Source of the DNA: a virus
Virus record (IMG/VR): IMGVR_UViG_3300025941_000012
Coordinates: 1 to 24,968 of that record
Reading direction: 5' to 3' (one strand)
DNA length: 24,968 bases
Under the pieces are notes generated by a model. The model ran no database searches, was not told where the DNA came from, and was given only the letters and a program-made list of their open reading frames with translations. Of this stretch, positions 14,888-19,462 are shown one piece after another. The translations under genes were made by a program, and so were the position numbers. Numbering within the stretch: position 1 is the first letter of the stretch; each line of letters starts with the position of its first letter.

Positions 14888-15084
14888 AGAGACGCGGCGG
14901 ATGGGAGTGCGGCGAGTGCGGCGGGTGGTGGCCGAGCGCCGTCCCGACCTGCATCGACTGCCTGATTCGTGACCGCGACGGCGCGGTGAACGCGCTGGCT
15001 CAGATGTGCCGCGAGCGTGACCAGGCCCGGCGCGAGATCGCAGAGTTGAAGAAGCGGCTCGGCTATCCGGGGTTCGCACGATGA
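14884..15084 (+). CDS. Small zinc-ribbon / coiled-coil protein
   Basis: A 66-residue protein starting at GTG 14884. The frame extends to GTG 14836, which would add MLRKPCGFEPAFQADS, the repeat read in a different frame from all other copies. Residues 7-26 carry ECGECGG...CIDC, a C-x2-C / C-x2-C zinc ribbon. A coiled coil with RERDQARREIAELKKRLG follows. Its stop overlaps the next ATG (ATGA at 15081). The zinc-plus-coil layout suggests a small DNA- or protein-binding factor; no family is recognised. Confidence 0.6.
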   Translation: MKRRGGWECGECGGWWPSAVPTCIDCLIRDRDGAVNALAQMCRERDQARREIAELKKRLGYPGFAR

Positions 15085-15485
15085 ACGGTCTAGCGGATTC
15101 GAATCCCAGTTCTAGGTGTGGTGCTGGCCGGGGCAGCGATACCACAGGGGCGGGTGCCCGGAATACCCGCCCGACTTCTTTAGCGGACGGTAATCCCAGG
15201 AAACGGGCGACTGCCTGCGGGCACTGCGGCGCGGATAGGGGCATCGCATCGACGGAGTACATCGCGAACCGTGTCCCTGGCTGGACGTGTAAGGCGTGCC
15301 GCTGGTGGAACTGGCTAACGGAGCCGCTGGCTGGGCGGGATCCTCTAGCGGACGGTAATCCCAGTTATGGGCCGATGGGCGAAGGGCGCTGGGAGAAGGA
15401 CGGGCAGCGATGGATCGCCGCGAATGGGGCGCTTACCTCGACAGTGCCGGTGCGGGTGACGATCGTCGTCACGGTGAAGCCGTGA
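15081..15485 (+). CDS. Composite zinc-ribbon protein carrying three in-frame repeat motifs
   Basis: A 134-residue protein starting at ATG 15081. It contains the tag three times in one frame: LADSNPSS at residues 4-11, LADGNPRK at about 34-41 and LADGNPSY at about 89-96. The middle segment holds a zinc ribbon (CGHCGADRG ... WTCKACRWW), the last a basic/aromatic segment (GEGRWEKDGQRWIAANG) ending in a strand VPVRVTIVVTVKP. It looks like three small repeat-headed units that lost the stop/start pairs between them. Function unknown; the stop overlaps the next GTG. Confidence 0.65.
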   Translation: MNGLADSNPSSRCGAGRGSDTTGAGARNTRPTSLADGNPRKRATACGHCGADRGIASTEYIANRVPGWTCKACRWWNWLTEPLAGRDPLADGNPSYGPMGEGRWEKDGQRWIAANGALTSTVPVRVTIVVTVKP

Positions 15486-15676
15486 CCGTTCCGGACTCGA
15501 ATCCCAGTTCGCCTCCGTTCACGGTCTGCCATCGGTGCGAGCGCGTCTACGAGCTGGGGCACCCGTGGCTCACAGTCGCGAAATACGGCGCTCGCCCGGA
15601 GAAGTGGGAGTTCTGCACGATCGAGTGCCTCGCCACGCATTTCGAGGTTCCCGATTACTCATGGGTGCCGAAGTGA
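15482..15676 (+). CDS. Small zinc-binding protein with repeat-encoded N terminus
   Basis: A 64-residue protein starting at GTG 15482 in a GTGA overlap. It begins MTVPDSNPSSPPFTVCHRC (type B repeat), then has CHRCERVYELGHPW and a second cysteine pair in FCTIECLATHF, so one zinc site of C-x2-C / C-x3-C type is likely. The rest reads KYGARPEKWEF and ends FEVPDYSWVPK. It resembles short phage zinc-finger proteins that bind nucleic acid, without a match I can name. Confidence 0.65.
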   Translation: MTVPDSNPSSPPFTVCHRCERVYELGHPWLTVAKYGARPEKWEFCTIECLATHFEVPDYSWVPK

Positions 15677-15918
15677 CCGGCCTAGCGGACGGTAATCCCA
15701 GTAAACCGCCGATAGCCGACATCCGTGAGACGGGTGCGGCTTGGATCACCGAGGCCGAGCTTGCCGCACTGTTTGCAGATCGGGACACGCTCCGCGATCG
15801 ACTCGTCCGCATAGAGGCGATCGCCACGCGAGGCGTTGGCCCGGACACGACGCCCGAAGTGGCGCTCGCGACGATCGCTCACTTCGTCTCGCTGACCTTG
15901 GCACGGGTGCCCGCGTGA
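15673..15918 (+). CDS. Small helical protein with repeat-encoded N terminus
   Basis: An 81-residue protein starting at GTG 15673 (GTGA overlap). It begins MTGLADGNPSKPPIADI, an exact type A repeat, then helices with WITEAELAALFADRDTLRDRLVRIEAIA and TPEVALATIAHFVSLTLA. The ERDxLRxxLxRI pattern is close to the second half of the protein at 16651 (DERDQLREALQRIADG), and both follow SK-x-x-IAD directly after the repeat. The two therefore share more than the tag. No function is recognised. Confidence 0.6.
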   Translation: MTGLADGNPSKPPIADIRETGAAWITEAELAALFADRDTLRDRLVRIEAIATRGVGPDTTPEVALATIAHFVSLTLARVPA

Positions 15919-16466
15919 CCCTTCCGGAGTCGAATCCCAGTTATAGGACGATCGTCGCCGATCCGCCCTGGGAGTACGACGAGGGGACGGGAGCGAGCTA
16001 CTCCACCCGCGGCCGTCGTGATTGCGACCTCCCGTATCCCACGATGACCGTCGATGAGATAGCCGCTCTCCCCGTACCATCGCTAGCCGCCAAAACCTCG
16101 TCCCTTTTCCTCTGGACTACCAACCGATATTTGCGGGACGCTTACGAGATCGTCGCCGAGTGGCGATTTCCGCATATCGCGACGCTGGTCTGGTGTAAAC
16201 AGCACGGTCTCGGCAGCGGCGGTGTCTTCTACTCCAATGTTGAGTTCATCCTCTATTGCCGACGGCCGCAGACCTTGGCACCAGCGCGGATTCATTCGCG
16301 CTGGTTTACGTGGCCGCGAAGCGACCACAGCGCAAAACCGGAGGCGTTCCTCGACCTCGTCGAGCAGGTCTCGCCGGGACCGTACCTAGAGCTGTTCGCT
16401 CGCCGCAACCGGCTCGGGTGGGACACGTGGGGCGACGAGGCGCTCGAGCTCGTGGAGATGGCATGA
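15915..16466 (+). CDS. MT-A70 family adenine methyltransferase
   Basis: A 183-residue protein starting at GTG 15915 (GTGA overlap). The tag MTLPESNPSYR runs directly into TIVADPPWEY, with the catalytic DPPW at about 16-19. Further MT-A70 features are MTVDEIAALPVPSLA, LFLWTTNRYL, ATLVWCKQHGLGSGG, FILYCRRP, SDHSAKPEAFLDLVEQVSPGPYLELFARR and GWDTWGDE. It would transfer a methyl group from SAM to adenine N6 in DNA. In phages this can protect against restriction or mark replication. Its natural start would be close to the DPPW, so the repeat-coded tag looks like an addition. Confidence 0.88.
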   Translation: MTLPESNPSYRTIVADPPWEYDEGTGASYSTRGRRDCDLPYPTMTVDEIAALPVPSLAAKTSSLFLWTTNRYLRDAYEIVAEWRFPHIATLVWCKQHGLGSGGVFYSNVEFILYCRRPQTLAPARIHSRWFTWPRSDHSAKPEAFLDLVEQVSPGPYLELFARRNRLGWDTWGDEALELVEMA

Positions 16467-16654
16467 GCGGCCTAGCGGACGGTGATCCCAGTTATAGGCG
16501 GCCGAAGGTCTCGGAGCGGACGACCCGCGACTATGCCTGCGGCGAATGTGGCGCCGAACCCGGCGAACGGTGCAGGCCACCGAAGCCGAGCATCTATCAC
16601 CGCGATCGCGAGCGTCGATTCATCCGGTCCGTGAATAGACAGGCCGCCGAATGA
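16463..16654 (+). CDS. Actinophage-type zinc-finger protein with repeat-encoded N terminus
   Basis: A 63-residue protein starting at ATG 16463 (ATGA overlap). It begins MSGLADGDPSYRRPK (type A repeat with one change), then YACGECGAEPGERCRPPKP, followed by IYHRDRERRFIR. The C-x2-CGAxPGxxC...H pattern is a well-known small zinc finger in actinobacterial phages and hosts, presumed to bind nucleic acid. In this gene the family domain begins only after the tag. Confidence 0.75.
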   Translation: MSGLADGDPSYRRPKVSERTTRDYACGECGAEPGERCRPPKPSIYHRDRERRFIRSVNRQAAE

Positions 16655-16944
16655 CCCTTCCGGATTCGAATCCCAGTTACCGGCCGAAGGCTTCGGAGGC
16701 GGCGAGTCCGCAGGATTGCGATCCGGTGGGAACAGGGCCGAGTTCACGCCCGGGCGTTCCATCCGCCTCCGAACTATCACTAGCGGACGGTAATCCCAGT
16801 AAACGGCTGATAGCCGACGAGCGGGATCAGCTACGCGAAGCACTACAGCGAATCGCGGATGGTGCCGAATCAAATCCGCCACACGAAGTCGCCGCAATAG
16901 CTCGCGAGGCCTTGCGCGTCACCGACCAAGAACCGAAGCCGTGA
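16651..16944 (+). CDS. Composite small protein with two in-frame repeat motifs
   Basis: A 97-residue protein starting at ATG 16651 (ATGA overlap). The type B tag LPDSNPSYRPK opens it, a serine/proline-rich stretch follows, and an exact type A tag SLADGNPSKRLIAD occurs at about residues 43-56. The second half is helical (ERDQLREALQRIADG and HEVAAIAREALRV) and resembles the protein at 15673. It appears to be two units fused by loss of the internal stop/start. Function unknown. Confidence 0.6.
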   Translation: MTLPDSNPSYRPKASEAASPQDCDPVGTGPSSRPGVPSASELSLADGNPSKRLIADERDQLREALQRIADGAESNPPHEVAAIAREALRVTDQEPKP

Positions 16945-17345
16945 GCCCTGCGGAACCTAACCCCAGTTATAGGCGCATGGGCGGGGCTCGGCGTCCAGAG
17001 AACGCTGTGGGAAGCGGCGCAGTGACTGGCCGCGCCGCCGCGATCGCGATGCTGGTCGCGTTCCTGGCCGCGATAGCGGTCGCCGTGTCCAAGGCGGCGG
17101 CGGCGGGGTACTGGGACCGGTTGGCGTGGTGCGAAACCCGCGGCCAGTGGCACCAACGCGGCACCTACTACGTCGGCGGGCTGGGGATCTGGTACGGGAA
17201 CTGGTGGAAATGGGCGCCGGCCGTGGGTGTCCACGGGCCCGCCTACCTCGCCTCGAGGGAGGAGCAGATCCGGGTCGCCAGGTACGGCCGCCGCGTCGAC
17301 GGGGCGTACTGGGGCTGCATGCGGATCGTCGGGTTGCCGTGGTGA
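16941..17345 (+). CDS. Rpf-like transglycosylase-domain protein with repeat-encoded N terminus
   Basis: A 134-residue protein starting at GTG 16941 (GTGA overlap). After the tag (MSPAEPNPSYRR) and a linker comes a hydrophobic segment at about 31-50 and then YWDRLAWCETRGQW, YYVGGLGIWYGNWW and LASREEQIRVARYG ... WGCMR. This is the resuscitation-promoting-factor fold, with the catalytic Glu in CE near residue 65 and a likely Cys64-Cys126 disulfide. Such domains cleave peptidoglycan outside the membrane in Actinomycetota. GTG 17022 would start a normal signal peptide, which makes the first 27 residues look added. Confidence 0.8.
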   Translation: MSPAEPNPSYRRMGGARRPENAVGSGAVTGRAAAIAMLVAFLAAIAVAVSKAAAAGYWDRLAWCETRGQWHQRGTYYVGGLGIWYGNWWKWAPAVGVHGPAYLASREEQIRVARYGRRVDGAYWGCMRIVGLPW

Positions 17346-17512
17346 GCGAGGATGGGGTGGACGAGATCGACGAGCCAGTGATCTTCGACCTGGTCGAGCT
17401 CGCGTTGGAGTGGGCCGCGTGCCGGCGCGCGTTGACTGTGCTGGCTGATCTCACCGATGAGGAACGCGCCGAGTTCGCCATGTTGGCCGCGACGACGCTG
17501 CTGACGCCGTGA
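17342..17512 (+). CDS. Small acidic helical protein
   Basis: A 56-residue protein starting at GTG 17342 and ending in an overlap with GTG 17509. It reads MSEDGVDEIDEPVIFDLVEL, then ALEWAACRRALTVLADLTDEERAEF. It is helical and strongly acidic, has no membrane helix, and lacks the repeat tag. It is the first gene after the tag array. Function unknown. Confidence 0.6.
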   Translation: MSEDGVDEIDEPVIFDLVELALEWAACRRALTVLADLTDEERAEFAMLAATTLLTP

Positions 17513-18360
17513 TCAGGATCGGTGACCGTGTCCGCACCGCACTCGACCTGCCCGGCCTGGTCGTCGGGGTCACGGAGGAGCGCGGCTACAGCCGCATCCT
17601 CGTGAAGTTGGACGCGAAGCCCAACAGCCCGCCGATCTCGTACCCGCCCAGTCTCGTGAGGAAGGAGCAGCCCGTGTCCGTTCAAGAAGACCAGAAGCCG
17701 TCTGCACCACCCACCCCGGTACAGCCCTCGAGGGATCTCGTGGAGCGCCCGGAACCCACCGAGACCGCCGGCAGCCTCGCCGAGCTCCGCACGCTTGGCT
17801 GGTGGCTCGCACTGGCGGAGACCGGGGCGGACACGAAGGAGGCGCTCGGCGCCGCCGCCGCGCTGCGGTTCTACTTCGTCCGCGAGCTCGGCCTTCCTCC
17901 CCTCGCCGCCGCCGAGGTGAGCGTGATCAAAGGCAAGCTGTTCGTGCAGAGCAAGCTGCTCCGCGCGCTCGCGGCCCGTGCCGGCTACCGGGTCGTAAGA
18001 ACCAGGGACTCGAACGACGATTCGTGTACGGCGGTCGTGATCGACGAGCGCGGCGTCGAGGTCGGACGCTCGACGTTCACGATGGCGGACGCGAAACGCG
18101 CCGGGCTGGTGCGCGACCGCAGCGCGTGGGTGACCCACCCTGGTCGGATGCTGTGGGCCCGCGCGGCGAAGTTCGCGATCGACGACTACGCCCCAGAAGT
18201 CAGCCTCGGCCTGATGACCGACGACGAGCGCGCCGAGATCCTCGACCAGCCGTTCATCGAGGTCGACGACCCGTCGCCGGAGATCACGCTGGACGGGCCC
18301 CGGACGGATCAGGTCGAGCAGTACGACCTCGAGCGAGAGGCGGTCGTCGACGAGCCATGA
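17509..18360 (+). CDS. RecT-like recombination protein (with optional N-terminal extension)
   Basis: A 283-residue frame from GTG 17509, with a strong internal start at GTG 17674 preceded by GGAAGGAG; from there it is 228 residues. The first 55 residues (IRIGDRVRTALDLPGLVVGV) look like a separate small beta domain. The main part has ALGAAAALRFYFVRELGLPP, VSVIKGKLFVQSKLLRALA, FTMADAKRAGL and LWARAAKFAIDDYAPEV, which resemble RecT-type single-strand annealing proteins of actinophages. It would aid phage DNA recombination or replication. The stop overlaps the next ATG. No exonuclease partner is seen. Confidence 0.6.
   Translation: MIRIGDRVRTALDLPGLVVGVTEERGYSRILVKLDAKPNSPPISYPPSLVRKEQPVSVQEDQKPSAPPTPVQPSRDLVERPEPTETAGSLAELRTLGWWLALAETGADTKEALGAAAALRFYFVRELGLPPLAAAEVSVIKGKLFVQSKLLRALAARAGYRVVRTRDSNDDSCTAVVIDERGVEVGRSTFTMADAKRAGLVRDRSAWVTHPGRMLWARAAKFAIDDYAPEVSLGLMTDDERAEILDQPFIEVDDPSPEITLDGPRTDQVEQYDLEREAVVDEP
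17674..18360 (+). CDS. RecT-like protein, alternative internal start
   Basis: Same frame as the entry from 17509. GTG 17674 has a GGAAGGAG ribosome site 7 bases before it, the strongest in this part of the operon, and begins MSVQEDQKPSAPPTPVQP. Either this is the true start and the region 17509-17673 codes a short separate peptide by read-through, or two nested products are made. Confidence 0.5.
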   Translation: MSVQEDQKPSAPPTPVQPSRDLVERPEPTETAGSLAELRTLGWWLALAETGADTKEALGAAAALRFYFVRELGLPPLAAAEVSVIKGKLFVQSKLLRALAARAGYRVVRTRDSNDDSCTAVVIDERGVEVGRSTFTMADAKRAGLVRDRSAWVTHPGRMLWARAAKFAIDDYAPEVSLGLMTDDERAEILDQPFIEVDDPSPEITLDGPRTDQVEQYDLEREAVVDEP

Positions 18361-18506
18361 GCGAGGAGCAGTGGCGGGATCATCTCGCGCGGCGGGTGGC
18401 GGAGCTGACCCGTGAGGTGCAGCGGTTGAGGACGAAGGTTCGCTATGAGCATCTGCGCGCCGAAGCCTGGAAAAACCGGGCGTTGCGGAAAACGGTCCGG
18501 AGGTGA
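18357..18506 (+). CDS. Small coiled-coil protein before initiator
   Basis: A 49-residue basic protein starting at ATG 18357 (ATGA overlap) and overlapping GTG 18503. It reads MSEEQWRDHLARRVAELTRE, then VQRLRTKVRYEHLRAEAWKNRALRKTV, one continuous amphipathic helix. It probably pairs with the initiator or RecT-like protein coded beside it; function unknown. Confidence 0.6.
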   Translation: MSEEQWRDHLARRVAELTREVQRLRTKVRYEHLRAEAWKNRALRKTVRR

Positions 18507-18991
18507 ACCATCTGCTGGCGTGGCGGATCGCGGTGCGCGAGTCCGAGCTCGACCGGGTCGCGAAGCTTGTCGCGCTGACGCTGGGCATCTACATGAACCG
18601 GCGCGGGATCGCGTGGCCCTCGAAGCAATCGCTCGCCGAGGGCACCGGGTACTCGATCAGGACGGTCGACCGGGCGATTATCCGGCTCGAGCAAGCAGGC
18701 TTCCTGATCGTCACGCGCACGGCGGGGAGACGGTCGAACCGCTACACGTCAGTTATCCACAACCCCGTCACGGGTGACGGGGTTAAGTTATCCACAACCC
18801 CGTCAGCAGCGACGCCAACCCCGTCACGGGTGACGTTCAACCCCGTCACGGGTGACGGGGGAAGCAGTCAAGAAGTAGTCATTAGAAATAGAGGGGCCGA
18901 TCGCGCACGCGATCAAAACCAAAACCACGTCGACCCGGCCGTGGTCGAGCTCGCGCACCGCTGGATCGCCGACCACCGGACGCCGCCATGA
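18503..18991 (+). CDS. Winged-helix replication initiator (contains ori)
   Basis: A 162-residue protein starting at GTG 18503. Residues 1-80 form a winged helix like the N-terminal part of lambda O-type initiators: VALTLGIYMNRRGIAWPS, LAEGTGYSIRTVDRAIIRLEQAGFLIV. The DNA coding residues about 83-120 is an iteron and DnaA-box array, so the peptide there is repetitive (NPVTGDG twice). A short C-terminal helix follows (VVELAHRWIADH). As in lambda, the origin lies inside the gene for the protein that binds it. No helicase loader or helicase gene is seen, so it probably recruits host DnaA and DnaB. Confidence 0.75.
   Translation: MNHLLAWRIAVRESELDRVAKLVALTLGIYMNRRGIAWPSKQSLAEGTGYSIRTVDRAIIRLEQAGFLIVTRTAGRRSNRYTSVIHNPVTGDGVKLSTTPSAATPTPSRVTFNPVTGDGGSSQEVVIRNRGADRARDQNQNHVDPAVVELAHRWIADHRTPP
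18753..18920. other. ori: Probable replication origin: DnaA boxes and iterons
   Basis: Two perfect DnaA boxes TTATCCACA lie at 18753-18761 and 18788-18796. Iterons of the form CCCCGTCACGGGTGACGGGG occur at 18763-18782 and 18841-18860, with a shortened copy at 18819-18835 and a half copy at 18798-18805. The arms are inverted (CCCCGTCAC / GTGACGGGG). An AT-richer stretch at about 18868-18890 and a palindrome GATCGCG-CA-CGCGATC (18899-18914) follow, possible unwinding and control sites. All lie within the initiator gene. Confidence 0.8.
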
Positions 18992-19242
18992 CCTGGAGCG
19001 ACGGCGACAGCCGCACCTGCCTCCACTGCGGCCAGCTGTTGCGGATCACGGGGCAGCAGGCGCTATGGATCCACACCAACGACCAGACCGGGGTACACAC
19101 TTCGAGCCACGCCGCATGCGGCCCACCATGGAAGGAGCACACCGATGAGCGAAACCACAACAACGACCACGACGGAGACCACCAGCGACCCGCAGCCCGA
19201 GCCGCAGCCCGTCCCGGCGCCGCCACCCGAGCCCGACGATGA
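18988..19242 (+). CDS. Small zinc-binding protein
   Basis: An 84-residue protein starting at ATG 18988 (ATGA overlap). Residues 10-50 carry CLHCGQLLRITGQQALWIH and SSHAAC, giving a C-x2-C...H...H-x2-C type site. The part after residue 52 overlaps another coding frame (19145-19267) and is low-complexity (HNNDHDGDH then RPAARAAARPG), so the C terminus may not be under selection. Function unknown; a small nucleic-acid-binding protein is likely. Confidence 0.55.
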   Translation: MTWSDGDSRTCLHCGQLLRITGQQALWIHTNDQTGVHTSSHAACGPPWKEHTDERNHNNDHDGDHQRPAARAAARPGAATRARR

Positions 19243-19267
19243 CCAGGACGAGGACGAGGAGGAGTGA
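19145..19267 (+). CDS. Short Thr/Pro/acidic peptide
   Basis: A 40-residue peptide starting at ATG 19145 after AAGGAG. It has a run of threonines, then prolines with glutamate (PQPEPQPVPAPPPEP), then an acidic tail DDDQDEDEEE. It overlaps the preceding gene in a different frame and its stop overlaps the next GTG (GTGA). Its good ribosome site and coupling suggest it is real. The acidic, DNA-mimic-like composition is noteworthy, but no function can be stated. Confidence 0.5.
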   Translation: MSETTTTTTTETTSDPQPEPQPVPAPPPEPDDDQDEDEEE

Positions 19268-19353
19268 ACGGCGTCGGTATCAACCTCCCCGGCGTCGCAT
19301 TGGTCGTGATCGCGGTCGTGGTGGTGATCGCGCTCTTCCACGGGTGGGGTTGA
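19264..19353 (+). CDS. Very short single-TM peptide
   Basis: A 29-residue peptide starting at GTG 19264 (GTGA overlap): MNGVGINLPGVALVVIAVVV, then VIALFHGWG. It is almost entirely one membrane helix. It ends the early operon just before a large stem structure. Small membrane peptides like this may act in lysis timing or membrane signalling; role unknown. Confidence 0.5.
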   Translation: MNGVGINLPGVALVVIAVVVVIALFHGWG

Positions 19354-19363
19354 CCCAAAGGCT

Positions 19364-19419
19364 CCCCGCCGCCCGTTTCGCCGATACGGCGAGAAGCCCG
19401 CAGAGCGCGGGCGGCGGGG
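19364..19419. terminator. Large branched stem structure at end of early operon
   Basis: Perfect 12-base arms CCCCGCCGCCCG (19364-19375) and CGGGCGGCGGGG (19408-19419) enclose a second hairpin CGCCG-ATA-CGGCG (19379-19391) and a possible alternative GCCCGC/GCGGGC pair. It follows the last early gene by 10 bases. It lacks a trailing T run, so it may be a strong structured terminator of the high-GC type or a structured RNA. TAGCTAGCTA (19446-19455) lies between it and the next gene. Confidence 0.5.
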
Positions 19420-19462
19420 ACTACCACTCGGCCCCGAAAAGTGATTAGCTAGCTATCGAACA

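Larger units (their letters stand above)
14619..16967 (+). repeat. Array of twelve related 21-base start-associated elements
   Basis: Copies are at 14619-14639 (attP core), 14849-14869, 15090-15110, 15180-15200, 15345-15365, 15488-15508, 15682-15702, 15921-15941, 16472-16492, 16657-16677, 16780-16800 and 16947-16967. Type A is CTAGCGGACGGTAATCCC + AGT (three exact copies: 15345, 15682, 16780; two near copies: 15180, 16472). Type B is CTTCCGGATTCGAATCCC + AGT or close (15488, 15921, 16657). The copy at 15090 is an A/B hybrid; 16947 is divergent. Many continue with TTATAGGC. Seven of the copies (15090, 15488, 15682, 15921, 16472, 16657, 16947) begin four to nine bases after the A of an RTGA stop/start overlap and encode LADGNPSY- or LPDSNPSY-like N termini. 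Confidence 0.95.

Noticed and set aside
14619-16967. CRISPR array
   Set aside because: The repeats are related but not identical, spacing varies from about 90 to 550 bases, and the spacers are coding genes; no Cas genes are present.
14619-16967. Integron attC cassette array
   Set aside because: Some copies have GCCTA...TAGGC ends reminiscent of attC cores, but the elements are too short for attC sites, sit inside coding starts, and the integrase is a phage type without the IntI layout. Only the general cassette idea was kept.
16957-18588. Long 543-codon open frame on the minus strand
   Set aside because: Lies opposite several well-supported overlapping genes, with arginine/proline-rich composition typical of antisense shadows in GC-rich DNA. 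Similar long antisense frames at 20714-21952, 21195-22664 and 4417-5385 were rejected for the same reason.
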